NCBI GenBank assembly: GCA_964615935.1
Contig: CAZTTG010000100.1
Coordinates: forward strand, 1-22,857
DNA from: CAZTTG01 sp964615935
GTDB taxonomy: Bacteria; Planctomycetota; UBA1135; GCA-002686595
Reading direction: 5' to 3'
DNA length: 22,857 nt
Position numbers and translations under genes: made by a program. This document shows positions 1 through 8,265 of this stretch, piece after piece (positions within the stretch are counted from its first letter, which is position 1; each line of letters begins with the position of its first letter). The notes under the pieces are model-generated. The model saw nothing but the letters and a program-made list of their open reading frames with translations. It had not been told where the DNA came from and made no database searches.

Positions 1-203
1 ACAGAGGAGGAGGGTGGAAAGGATCGAGAAGCTGCGCGTCGCCATGGCTGCCTCGCCTTCGGGGGTCGCTGGGCGCACCGGGTCCGGGCCCGTCCGGACC
101 GGGTCAGGGGGTGAACGTACCGCGCGCCGTCGGGATTTGTGGAATCTTCCCTTTATTGACCCGCGCCGGGGCCCGGCCCGTCCGCCCTCCTCAGCCGGTG
201 CGA
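1..203. other. Non-coding left edge
   Basis: I see no convincing coding sequence here. The open frames that cross it are low-complexity Arg/Pro/Gly translations that run antisense into the neighbouring gene. A 7-bp inverted repeat with a 6-nt loop lies at 81-100 (GGTCCGG and CCGGACC). A relatively AT-rich island lies near 134-160 (ATTTGTGGAATCTTCCCTTT), which could hold a promoter for a gene outside the window, but I cannot identify clear -35/-10 boxes. Confidence 0.4.
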
Positions 204-233
204 GAGCGGCGCCCCCGGCAGGGGGCGCCGCTC
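204..233 (-). terminator. Strong hairpin downstream of the propeller-like gene
   Basis: A perfect 13-bp inverted repeat with a 4-nt loop (arms 204-216 and 221-233, core AGCGGCGCCCCC) begins 30 nt after the stop codon of the minus-strand gene ending at 264. Its strength and position suggest a transcription terminator or a 3' mRNA-stabilising hairpin. No T-tract follows on the minus strand, so factor-independent termination is not proven. Confidence 0.6.
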
Positions 234-263
234 GTGATCAGCCGGCCAGCGATGGCGGAAGGA

Positions 264-1406
264 TTACTGGAACACCAGCTCGACAGCGTCGCTCAGGCCG
301 GCGCCGAAGGGATCGTCGGGATCGCGGAACCAGCCCTGATAGAAGACGTGCGTGCCGGGCGCATCACCCGGGCAGTTGACCACGAGCGTCAGGCTGCCCG
401 TGCACGCGCCGCTGCCGCCGCTGGACTGGGGCGGCGTCCGCCTGATGGGGGGCTGCACGCACAGGGTGCCACCCATGAAGGATATCGCCGCCGGTGCATA
501 GCCGTAGAAGATGATGCCGGGCTTGTTGGCCTCGACGTCGAGGGTGATGACGCTGTAGTCGCAGGCTCCCGTCGCCGGGCAACCGGTGTTGGCGCCGGCT
601 GGGCCGCTCGTCTGCATGTACGGCACGCATCCGCTGGAGCTCGTCTTGGACGTGCAGTAGAAGACCGGGTTGCAGGACGAGACCGTGGTGAAGTCGCAGC
701 CGCGCAAGTCGGAGTAGCCGCCGGATCCAACGAGGGTCCAGAGGCTCGAGGTCTTGTCGACCTTATAGAGCTCGCTTCGTCCGGAGTAGAGTTGACCGCT
801 GGAGTCCGAGGTCAGGAACTGGAAGTTGCCCGAGGTGGGCGTGGTCGTGACCGAGGGGTTGACGTTCGAACCGGCGCCCGTGATCGGGTTGAGCTCGATC
901 AGCGCATCGCCATAGCCGGCTCCCGATCCGACGTCCCAGGACCACAGGCGACCGTCAGGGGTGAAGGCCAGCCCCTGCAGGCCGGGGAAGCCGGTCGAGC
1001 CCAACAGCCCCGTGGCCAGCGTGCCCGGGTCGAGGGTCCAGAGCTCGTCGGGCGAGCCGATGCCGTTGTCCTCGACGCAGTACAGCAGACCGCTGCTCGC
1101 CTGGTAGGCCAGGCCGCGAACCGAGTTGAGGCCGGCGGTCGCGCCCACCGGGGTGGCCGCTCCGGTGGATGTGTTGATGGTGTACAGCGTGGAGCCGCCG
1201 ATGACCCACACCGTGCCGGCGCCATTCGACGCCATGGAGTTCAGCGAGCTCGCGCCGGCGGATCCCAGGGGCGAGCCGATCCCGGTCGAGGAGTCGATCG
1301 TGTAGATCTGGCCGCCCCACGAGCAGGCGATCATGTCCTGGGCGGCAGCGAAGCTGGTGACGCCGAGAACCGCAGCCAGTGCAGCCGCGAAGTGTGTGCT
1401 CTTCAT
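264..1406 (-). CDS. Secreted beta-propeller-like protein with C-terminal WFRDP-type domain
   Basis: This is a 380-residue exported protein of unknown function. I chose the ATG at 1406 because it gives a clean signal peptide (MKSTHFAAALAAVLGVTSFA, cleavage near residue 22) and has GGGAGA four bases upstream; the frame is open further upstream, but that extension is not protein-like. Residues about 28-270 contain repeated short units such as IYTIDSSTG, LYTINTSTG, LWTLDPGT and LIELNPITG, each followed by a G-L/S-x-x-A segment. This is typical of propeller proteins that read like LVIVD/SMP-30 or DUF4394 folds. About residues 275-380 form a separate Cys-containing domain ending in FYQGWFRDP and LSDAVELVF, a C-terminal module I associate with planctomycete extracellular proteins (from memory). 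No catalytic residues can be named. The gene stands alone, divergent from the molybdoenzyme operon. A structural or binding role at the cell surface is only a guess. Confidence 0.75.
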   Translation of the reverse strand: MKSTHFAAALAAVLGVTSFAAAQDMIACSWGGQIYTIDSSTGIGSPLGSAGASSLNSMASNGAGTVWVIGGSTLYTINTSTGAATPVGATAGLNSVRGLAYQASSGLLYCVEDNGIGSPDELWTLDPGTLATGLLGSTGFPGLQGLAFTPDGRLWSWDVGSGAGYGDALIELNPITGAGSNVNPSVTTTPTSGNFQFLTSDSSGQLYSGRSELYKVDKTSSLWTLVGSGGYSDLRGCDFTTVSSCNPVFYCTSKTSSSGCVPYMQTSGPAGANTGCPATGACDYSVITLDVEANKPGIIFYGYAPAAISFMGGTLCVQPPIRRTPPQSSGGSGACTGSLTLVVNCPGDAPGTHVFYQGWFRDPDDPFGAGLSDAVELVFQ

Positions 1407-1533
1407 TCCATCTCCCTGTAGTACTCCTGATGGCGGCCGGCGAGATCCCGCCCGACGAGGCGGGGATGGCCCACCAACCGGATGATAGCATCCATCCCCC
1501 AGAGGGGGTCGAATTGTCCGGACCCCTCCACCC
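1407..1533. promoter_or_regulatory. Divergent intergenic region with two short hairpins
   Basis: These 127 nt separate the starts of the propeller-like gene (minus) and the molybdoenzyme operon (plus), so promoters for both should lie here. I can see two inverted repeats, CCCGCC/GGCGGG at 1447-1464 with a 6-nt loop and CCCCC/GGGGG at 1496-1508 with a 3-nt loop, and an 8-bp palindrome GTCCGGAC at 1516-1523. No convincing sigma-70 boxes are visible. Confidence 0.35.
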
Positions 1534-3594
1534 ATGGCCATCTTCACCACCGCCTGCCCGCGCAACTGTTACAGCACCTGCACCATGCGGGTGGAGGTGG
1601 AGGGGGGCCGCATTCGCCGCATCGAGCCGCATCCGGACAACGCGGCCACGCCGGAGGGGGTGTGCCTCAAGGGCCTGAGCTACGCCGAGCGCGTCGTCTC
1701 GCCGGACCGCGTCCTGACACCCCTGCGCCGCAGGCCCGGGACGGCTCGTTTCGAGCCGATCGCCTGGGAATCGGCGCTGGACCTCATCGCCGGACACCTG
1801 GAGCGGCTGGCGCGGGACCCGGGTCCGCAGAGCGTGCTCCACTACGCCGGCAGCGGGACCAAGGGCCTGCTCAAGGGCCTGGGCGCGGCCTTCTGGCGCA
1901 TGTACGGCGGCTGCACCACCACCTACGGCGACCTCTGCTGGCCGGCGGGCCTCGAGGCCACCCGCCTGACGCTGGGGGAGAACGAGCACAACGCGCCCTG
2001 GGACCTGGTCAACGCGCGCCTGATCGTGCTGTGGGGCAAGAACCCGGCCGAGACCAACGTCCACCAGATGCCCTTCATCGAGGAGGCGCGTCGTCGCGGG
2101 GCGCGCCTGATCGTCGTCGATCCCCGGCGCACCCAGAGCGCCGAGCAGGCCGACCTCCTGATCCGGCCGCGGCCGGGCACCGACGGCGCGCTGGCCCTGG
2201 GCGCGGCGCACCACCTGGTGCAGCGCGACCTCCTCGACCATCGCTTCATCGAGGAGCGCGTGCTGGGCTTCGCGGAGCTGCGGGAGGTGCTCTCGGACCT
2301 CCCCCCCGGGAAGGCCGCCTCGATCTGCGACGTGCCCGCCGCCCGGATCGAGGAGCTCGCCGAGGCCATCGGCTCGATCGAGCCCGCCACCATCTGCGCC
2401 GGCTTCGGCATGCAGCGCTACACGCAGAGCGGGCAGGCCATGCGGGCCATCATCGCCCTCCTGGCCCTGACCGGGAACATCGGCAAGCCGGGGGCCGGGT
2501 GGCAGTTCGCCAACCTGCAGAGCAGCATCTTCGACGAGGTCCGCGATCCGCTGGCCTTCTACCCGCCCGAGGAGCCCGTCGGCCCGGCGCGGCAGTCGAT
2601 CTCCACCGCGCGCCTGGGGCGGGACATGCTCGCGAGCGCCGATCCGCCGCTGCGGATGATCTGGGTGGAGCGCGGCAATCCGCTCAGCCAGAACCCGGAG
2701 ACGAACAGGGTGCGCGAGGCCTTCCGCGCGCTGGAATTCCGCGTGGTGGTGGACCAGTTCCTGACCGACACCGCGCGCGAGGCCGACCTGGTGCTGCCGG
2801 CCAAGACCTTCCTCGAGCAGAGCGACGTGATCGGGGCCTACTGGCACCCCTACGTCCAGCTCAAGCAGAAGGTGCTCGAGCCCCCGGGTGAGGTGAAGCC
2901 GGAGTCCGAGGTCTGGACCCTGCTGGCGCGCCGCATGGGCTTCCCGGAGGCCGAGATCGAGGCCGCCTTCCCCGCTCCGGGCGACGCCGGCGTCGAGGCC
3001 TGGCTCGAGCGGCGGCTGGAGCCCTTCGAGGGGCTCTCCCTCGAGCGCCTGCGCCAGGCGCCCGCGCTCCCGCCGGGACATCGCGAGGTGGCCTTCGCCG
3101 ATCGCGCGTTCCCCACACCCTCGGGGAGGATCGAGCTCCTCTCCCGCGAGGCTCGGGATCGCTGGGGGGTCGACCCCCTGCCGACGTACGAAGAACCCCA
3201 GGAATCGACGAGCCGGCCCTCGCCCGAGTCGAGCCGCTTCCCGCTGCAGCTCCTCACTCCCAACACCAAGGACCGCATCCACTCCCAGTTCGGGAACCTG
3301 CGGATGATCCGGGACGCCGGCTCGGCGCCGGCAGCGGACGTGCACCCCGAGGACGCGCGCGCCCGGGGCATCGCGCCCGGGGATCCGGTGCGCATCTTCA
3401 ACGAGCGCGGAGAGATCCGCACCATCGCGCGCTTCGACCTGGGCCTGCGACCCGGATGCGTGTCGGTGACCAACGGCTTCTGGGCGGCCGAGGGGGGCGC
3501 GGTCAACGCCTGCTCGAAGGGTCGCGAGACCGACATGGGCCACGGCGCGGCCTTCCACGACGCGCTGGTGGAGATGGAGAGGGCCGGGGGATGA
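1534..3594 (+). CDS. Molybdopterin oxidoreductase catalytic subunit (DMSO reductase superfamily)
   Basis: This 686-residue subunit should bind Mo-bis-MGD and one [4Fe-4S] cluster and transfer oxygen or sulfur atoms in respiration. The cluster ligands are C8, C12, C16 and C44 (C-x3-C-x3-C-x27-C). The central molybdopterin domain is recognisable through WGKNPAETN near 190 and VVDPRRTQSAEQAD near 215. The molybdopterin-dinucleotide-binding C-terminal domain covers about 565-680 (TPNTKDRIHSQFGN onward). The segment YGDLC aligns by eye with the E. coli DmsA segment YGDYS, which places C135 at the molybdenum-ligand position. A Cys ligand fits thiosulfate/polysulfide-reductase-like or other non-DMSO enzymes. 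The protein starts almost at the cluster motif, so there is no Tat signal and it should stay in the cytoplasm. It overlaps the next gene by 4 nt (ATGA). The substrate cannot be assigned; the family assignment is secure. Confidence 0.88.
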   Translation: MAIFTTACPRNCYSTCTMRVEVEGGRIRRIEPHPDNAATPEGVCLKGLSYAERVVSPDRVLTPLRRRPGTARFEPIAWESALDLIAGHLERLARDPGPQSVLHYAGSGTKGLLKGLGAAFWRMYGGCTTTYGDLCWPAGLEATRLTLGENEHNAPWDLVNARLIVLWGKNPAETNVHQMPFIEEARRRGARLIVVDPRRTQSAEQADLLIRPRPGTDGALALGAAHHLVQRDLLDHRFIEERVLGFAELREVLSDLPPGKAASICDVPAARIEELAEAIGSIEPATICAGFGMQRYTQSGQAMRAIIALLALTGNIGKPGAGWQFANLQSSIFDEVRDPLAFYPPEEPVGPARQSISTARLGRDMLASADPPLRMIWVERGNPLSQNPETNRVREAFRALEFRVVVDQFLTDTAREADLVLPAKTFLEQSDVIGAYWHPYVQLKQKVLEPPGEVKPESEVWTLLARRMGFPEAEIEAAFPAPGDAGVEAWLERRLEPFEGLSLERLRQAPALPPGHREVAFADRAFPTPSGRIELLSREARDRWGVDPLPTYEEPQESTSRPSPESSRFPLQLLTPNTKDRIHSQFGNLRMIRDAGSAPAADVHPEDARARGIAPGDPVRIFNERGEIRTIARFDLGLRPGCVSVTNGFWAAEGGAVNACSKGRETDMGHGAAFHDALVEMERAGG

Positions 3595-4958
3595 CGCGCG
3601 CCTTCCTCCTGGACCTCTCGGCCTGCACCGGCTGCTCGGCCTGCCGCCTGGCCTGCACCATCGAGAACCGGCTCGAGTGGGGGACGAGCTGGCGCACGGT
3701 CACCACCTTCAACCCCTCCCGCCACCCGGCCGCCCCGCGCTTCCACCTCTCGCTCGCCTGCAACCACTGCGAGCGCGCGCCCTGCCTCGAGCAGTGCCCC
3801 GCGCTCGCCATCCGTCGCGAGCCCGCCACCGGAGCGGTGCTCATCGATCCGGGCCGGTGCATGGGCTGCGGGTACTGCAGCTGGGTCTGCCCCTGGGACG
3901 CGCCGCGCCTCGACGAGCGCGAGGGCGTGATGACCAAGTGCACCCTGTGCAGCGAGCGGCTCGAGCGGGGCCGGGGCCCCGCCTGCGCGGAGCTCTGCCC
4001 CACCGGCGCCCTGCGCTGCGGCGAGCTGGAGGAGCTCGCCGGCGCGGCCGAGGTCGAGGGCTTCCTCGCGCCGGACGTCGGGCCCTCCATCCGCTTCCTG
4101 CCCCTGTCCGAGGGCCGGCGCGGACCGATCGCGGACGCGGGCCCGGCCGAGCCTCTCCCGTCCCAGCCGGCCCCGCGGCGGGGCCTGTCGCTGGCGTCGG
4201 AGTGGCCGCTGCTCGCCTTCACCCTCTCGACAGCGGTCCTGGTGGGCTGGCTGGGCGCCGCGGCCATCGCCGGGACGCGGCCCGATCCCCTGGCGTTCCT
4301 GGGCGTCGCCGCGTCGGGCCTGGTCCTGGGCAGCCTGCACCTCGGCCGCAAGGCCCGCGCCTGGCGCGCGCTCCTCGGCGCGCGCCGCTCGCGGCTCAGC
4401 CGGGAGATCGCCGCGTGCTCGACCTTCGCCCTGCTGGCGGCGGCGCACCTCCTGCTCGCCCCCTCCAGCGCGGCGCTCGCCTGGACCGCGGTGCTGGTCG
4501 GCCTCGCGGGCCTGTTCTTCATCGACCGGGTCTACGATCCGGCGCTCCCGCGGTCCCGCGCGCCCGTCCATAGCGCCGACACCCTGCCGACCGCCCTGCT
4601 CTTCATGGGCGCGCTCTCGGTCGAGGTCTGGATCGCGGCGCCCGTGGCGCTGATCCGGCTGGGCCTCTACGCCTGGCGCAAGGCCGGGCTCGCGCGCCCC
4701 GCCTGGAGCGCGCTCAGGGTGGGCGTCGGGATGCTGGCTCCGGCGGCGCTGTGGGCGCTCCAGCCGCTGCACTGGCGGGAGTGGATGGTCGCGGCGCTGG
4801 TCGCGGGCGAGCTCGTGGACCGCTGCGAGCTCTACCTCGAGCTCGAGCTGGCGACGCCCCGCGCCCAGGCGGCGGCCGACCTCGAGCGGCGCCTGCGCGA
4901 CCAGGAAGCGGCCGGGGCCCCGCCCGCGCAGGACCCCGGCCTTCGCTTCCCCGCGTGA
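3591..4958 (+). CDS. Fused four-cluster ferredoxin subunit and DmsC-like membrane anchor
   Basis: This 455-residue protein joins two subunits that are usually separate in DMSO-reductase-like complexes. Residues 1-145 form a DmsB-like electron-transfer domain with 16 cysteines for four [4Fe-4S] clusters: C12/15/18/22, C57/60/65/69, C90/93/96/100 and C117/120/132/136. After a Pro-rich linker (about 180-200), residues 205-415 contain six to seven hydrophobic segments (about 205-228, 232-251, 273-291, 295-313, 332-360, 374-391, 397-411), as in DmsC-type quinol-oxidising anchors. The C-terminal 40 residues are polar. The ATG at 3591 overlaps the upstream TGA, has a G-rich stretch just before it and begins directly at the first Cys motif. 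The protein should carry electrons between the membrane quinone pool and the cytoplasmic catalytic subunit. No maturation chaperone (DmsD/TorD type) is encoded nearby. Confidence 0.85.
   Translation: MTRAFLLDLSACTGCSACRLACTIENRLEWGTSWRTVTTFNPSRHPAAPRFHLSLACNHCERAPCLEQCPALAIRREPATGAVLIDPGRCMGCGYCSWVCPWDAPRLDEREGVMTKCTLCSERLERGRGPACAELCPTGALRCGELEELAGAAEVEGFLAPDVGPSIRFLPLSEGRRGPIADAGPAEPLPSQPAPRRGLSLASEWPLLAFTLSTAVLVGWLGAAAIAGTRPDPLAFLGVAASGLVLGSLHLGRKARAWRALLGARRSRLSREIAACSTFALLAAAHLLLAPSSAALAWTAVLVGLAGLFFIDRVYDPALPRSRAPVHSADTLPTALLFMGALSVEVWIAAPVALIRLGLYAWRKAGLARPAWSALRVGVGMLAPAALWALQPLHWREWMVAALVAGELVDRCELYLELELATPRAQAAADLERRLRDQEAAGAPPAQDPGLRFPA
4904..4950. terminator. Long bulged hairpin at convergent gene ends
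   Basis: The outer stem GGAAGCG/CGCTTCC (4904-4910 with 4944-4950) stacks on the inner stem GCCGGGG/CCCCGGC (4911-4917 with 4934-4940). There is a 3-nt bulge at 4941-4943 and a 16-nt loop. It lies inside the last codons of the anchor gene (stop 4956-4958) and just past the stop of the converging surface-protein gene (4969). Because the structure is symmetrical it could stop transcription from either side. No T-tract follows on either strand. Confidence 0.45.
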
Positions 4959-4968
4959 GGAAACCGGC

Positions 4969-7900
4969 TCAGTACTGGAAGGGCAGGCGCAGGAAGCGCA
5001 GGGCCGGCCGCGGCGGATTCGAGGACAGGGGCTGACCCGTGCCCTGCGTGCCGATCTCCAGCCGCACCTCGAAGCGCACGAAGCGCAGGTCGGGGTTGTG
5101 GGGGAGCTGGCTGAAGAGCGAGGGGTCGGCGAGGAAGCCGCTGGCCTGGCTCTCGTCGGGCTTCCCGCTGGCATCGGCCACGGTGACCTCGAAGAGCATC
5201 ACCACGCGATCCTCCGGCGAGAGCAGGTCGGCAGCGCCCTCGGTCTCGACCCGGAAGAAGGCCGGCCTCAGGAGCACGTCCAGCCCGCCCGGGGGCGGGG
5301 CCGCGGGGAGCGCGGAGCCCGCGGTGGACAGGAAGAGGGAGAGCGTTGGAGGCGCAGCAGCGCCGTCGAAGGCGGCGTCGACCACCTCGAAGCGCCGGGC
5401 TCCGGCGGGAGCGCCGGGGGGCTCGAGGTCGAGGACGAATCCCCGCAGCAGGTTGGGGTTGGCGAGCAGGATCTCGCTCGGCGTCCCCACGAGTGGACTG
5501 GCATTCATGACCAGGGTGTAGGGCCCGGCCACGGCGGGCAGGGCCGGGGGGATACCGAGGGAGGCCGGCCCCAGGATCGGGGGCAGCACCGCCACCGCCG
5601 ATCCGATCGTCTGCACCGCGCCGGTCACCGGATCGGTGCCTTCGAAGCGGAACTCGACGGGCTCATAGGGTTGGGCGGGATTGGAGGCGTCCAGGCCGCC
5701 CGCCCCGAGCGGGATCCACACCGAGCGGGCGATGGAGACCGGCCCGAAGGAGGGGGCCGTGGAGAGGAAGGGGGCGGGCTTGCAGATCTCGTGGAGGATC
5801 TGGCCCGGCGGAAGCACGATGCCCATCCCGCCCGGCGTGTGGAGCTGGATGATCCCGGGGCCGCCGTCGCCGCCCGCCGCGTCCACGTGGCCCTTGCAGC
5901 CCAGGCTCGGGTCGGGGCAGGCGTCCTGCAGGGGCGCGGTCTGCTTGCTGCCGCCCGGGCCCGGGGTGGCGCCGCCCTGGTTGTCCTTCCCCGCCCCTCC
6001 CTGGCCGCCCGTGGCCAGGAGCGCCTGGTGCGGGGCGGGGGGGACGGAGACGAGCTGGGAGAAGTCGATGGAGCCCAGGCACTCGAGGATCACGTGACCC
6101 CCCGAGCCGCCGCCGGAGCCGCCGCCCACCCGGTCGAAGAAGTTCGTGTTCTCGCCGCCGCCGCCGTTGCCGCCGCAGGCGGAGATCTGCCCGTCGGGGC
6201 CGAAGACGACGTCGTCCAGGGTCCTCAGCCAGAGGGAGCCCGCTCCCCCGCCGCCACCGGCGCCCTTCTCGTCGCCCATCGGATGGAAGGGGACCATGGG
6301 GAAGACCTGGCCGTTGGTGAAGGAGGCATCGCCGCCGCCCCCGCCGCCGGCGCCCGCCCAGGGGCGCGCGAGCTCGCCCCGGATGCTCTCCCCGGTGTGC
6401 GGATCGAGGTGGGCCCCGTAGAAGTCGTTGGCGGGGTCGGGGTCCTGGAAGGGGCGCGCTCCGGGCTCGCCGCCCTGGGGCGGGTGCGTATGGGCCGCCG
6501 GATCCCAGGCCCCGAAGGCGGAGGTGCTGCCGTGGAAGCCCGGCTCGACGTTGAGCCCGATCCACGTCTCGTCCACGGCGAAGTTCACCGGCGGGCCGTA
6601 GTCGCGGAGCTGGTCCTGGCCGAAGCTCCCGCCGCCCCCGCCCCCGCCGCGGCGGGAGTTGGTGGAGCTGGTGAGGTGGTGCCATCCGGTCTCGCCGCCG
6701 TCGCCCCCGCCGCCCGCGCCGTCGAAGGCCCCGAAGCCGGGCGCGCCGCCGGGGCTGGACGCGGTCGTCTCCGGGCTACCCGTGCCACCACGGCCGCCTC
6801 CAGCATGGCCGAGGGCTCCCGACTCGGGGATGTTGGTGGTGTTCAGCGTGGCCACGCCCGGGTTGGGGACGCCGTCCAGCTCGATGCGGCCGAGGATCTC
6901 GACCTCGCCCGAGGCCAGGACGGTGACGGGATTGGGCCCGATGAACTTGAGCACCGCGCCGTGCCCCACGCGCATGCGGCGCACGTCGATGACGCCGTTG
7001 ATCACCACGGACTGGCTGGTGGGCACGAAGTTCGGGCCGCCCACGATGACCTGGCTGGTGGTGTCGAAGATGAAGGTGATGCCGTCGGGCACCTGCCAGT
7101 CGAAGTCGCCTCCGGGTCCGCCCGTTCCCGCGAAGCCGGTCTCGGCCACCAGCTTCCCGTTGGCCCAGGTGGCCGGAAGCTCGTGGGGCGCGAGGGGAGC
7201 CTGCAGGGAGCCGGGAGTCCCCGCGCCCACCAGGAACTCCTCGAGGATCTCGTCGGCCAGGCGCGATGGAGCGTCCATCGTCGGCGCGCTGGCGAAGCGC
7301 GTCAGGGCCGCGGGGTGGGTCTCGCCCACCAGGTCCGCGAGCTCGTCGGAGATCACCGCGCGCACGTTGGTGCCCGGCGGGAGCAACCCCTGCGGATCGA
7401 GGCGCACGGTCGCGCCCGCGGGAGAGCAATTGGCCTCCAGCTCGAGCGCCGCCGGCAGGAGGCGCGCCGTCCCGTGCTCGTCGTACTCCAGATACAGGCG
7501 CTCGGGGCTCAGGTTCCCGGCGAAGGGCAGGATCGACTGGTCGAGCTGGAGCACCAGCACCGCCTGGGTGGCGGGATCGCTGTACAGGTTGAGGGGCAGG
7601 CTCTGCCCCCCCTCCAGCGCCACCGCCCCGCTCGCCGGGTCCCGCTCGAAGTAGACGCGCTGGTCGGGATCGCCGCCGATCTCCCAGTAGGTCGCGCGGG
7701 GGTCCCCCGAGCCCTGGAGTCGGATCACCGGGGTGGGGGGGCCGGGGACCAGGTCGATGAAGACCTCGGCCGGAGCCAGGGACCGCGGCGTCTTCCAGTG
7801 GCGGACCTCGGTGACCGCGAGGGGCTGGCCCCCGGCCGACTTCACCGTGTTGGGAGAGGTGTCGATGCCGACCACGACCAGCCGGTAGACGATCCCGCCC

Positions 7901-8265
7901 GCGCTCAGACCGGCGTCGGAGAGGTCCTCCAGCGAGGGGCATCTCGGCTGGAACACGACGGTCCGCGGGCCCTTCTGCAGGTAGTGGCCCGCCGCGGGCA
8001 CTCCGGCCACGGAGCGCACCCGGACGGTGTTCTGGTTGACGGTGGAGAAGTCCACCGGCTGGTTGAAGGCGATCTCGACCGGCGCGTTCAGGTGCCAGGT
8101 CGGCTCGCCCACGAGCGAGATCCCGGTCACGGCGAAGGGCGCCTCGGCCGAGCCCGTTCCGCCGCGGGCTCCCATCAGGCCGGAGGTCGCCAGGGCGAGT
8201 CCCAGGCCGAGCACCCAGGGGAGCGGCCGTCGGGCGACGGAGCCGATCCGTCTGCAGTTCTTCAT
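4969..8265 (-). CDS. Large exported glycine-rich surface protein with SbsA/Big_5-type Ig-like domain
   Basis: This 1098-residue protein is of unknown function. I chose the ATG at 8265 because it begins a basic n-region (MKNCRRIGSVARR) followed by a hydrophobic stretch to about residue 31, a signal peptide; the open frame continues upstream but reads as low-complexity Arg/Pro. Residues about 44-160 resemble a bacterial Ig-like SbsA/Big_5 domain (LNAPVEIAFNQPVDFSTVNQNT). Around 400-470 are beta-strand-rich repeats resembling a beta-helix edge (VVINGVIDVRRMRVGHGAVLK). Residues about 488-805 hold at least eight Gly blocks (about 488-494, 517-524, 540-547, 638-645, 669-675, 698-704, 714-723 and 753-772), encoded by GC-rich low-complexity DNA. 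The remainder is beta-rich. I see no sorting motif or catalytic residues. It converges on the molybdoenzyme operon with 10 nt between stops. An adhesin or cell-envelope role is inferred. Confidence 0.75.
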   Translation of the reverse strand: MKNCRRIGSVARRPLPWVLGLGLALATSGLMGARGGTGSAEAPFAVTGISLVGEPTWHLNAPVEIAFNQPVDFSTVNQNTVRVRSVAGVPAAGHYLQKGPRTVVFQPRCPSLEDLSDAGLSAGGIVYRLVVVGIDTSPNTVKSAGGQPLAVTEVRHWKTPRSLAPAEVFIDLVPGPPTPVIRLQGSGDPRATYWEIGGDPDQRVYFERDPASGAVALEGGQSLPLNLYSDPATQAVLVLQLDQSILPFAGNLSPERLYLEYDEHGTARLLPAALELEANCSPAGATVRLDPQGLLPPGTNVRAVISDELADLVGETHPAALTRFASAPTMDAPSRLADEILEEFLVGAGTPGSLQAPLAPHELPATWANGKLVAETGFAGTGGPGGDFDWQVPDGITFIFDTTSQVIVGGPNFVPTSQSVVINGVIDVRRMRVGHGAVLKFIGPNPVTVLASGEVEILGRIELDGVPNPGVATLNTTNIPESGALGHAGGGRGGTGSPETTASSPGGAPGFGAFDGAGGGGDGGETGWHHLTSSTNSRRGGGGGGGSFGQDQLRDYGPPVNFAVDETWIGLNVEPGFHGSTSAFGAWDPAAHTHPPQGGEPGARPFQDPDPANDFYGAHLDPHTGESIRGELARPWAGAGGGGGGDASFTNGQVFPMVPFHPMGDEKGAGGGGGAGSLWLRTLDDVVFGPDGQISACGGNGGGGENTNFFDRVGGGSGGGSGGHVILECLGSIDFSQLVSVPPAPHQALLATGGQGGAGKDNQGGATPGPGGSKQTAPLQDACPDPSLGCKGHVDAAGGDGGPGIIQLHTPGGMGIVLPPGQILHEICKPAPFLSTAPSFGPVSIARSVWIPLGAGGLDASNPAQPYEPVEFRFEGTDPVTGAVQTIGSAVAVLPPILGPASLGIPPALPAVAGPYTLVMNASPLVGTPSEILLANPNLLRGFVLDLEPPGAPAGARRFEVVDAAFDGAAAPPTLSLFLSTAGSALPAAPPPGGLDVLLRPAFFRVETEGAADLLSPEDRVVMLFEVTVADASGKPDESQASGFLADPSLFSQLPHNPDLRFVRFEVRLEIGTQGTGQPLSSNPPRPALRFLRLPFQY

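Noticed and set aside
111..1421. Plus-strand open frame of 436 codons opposite the propeller-like gene
   Set aside because: No domain or signal peptide is visible and the composition is Arg/Gly/Val-rich. The minus-strand frame has a signal peptide and repeated propeller units.
955..3558. Long minus-strand open frame (867 codons) antisense to the molybdoenzyme gene
   Set aside because: Its translation is Arg/Gly/Leu-rich with no domain, while the plus strand carries a clear molybdopterin enzyme. Long antisense frames are expected in GC-rich coding DNA.
6140..6655. GCC-rich repeats as a possible CRISPR or satellite array
   Set aside because: They are in-frame Gly codons of the surface protein with irregular spacing and no repeat-spacer pattern.
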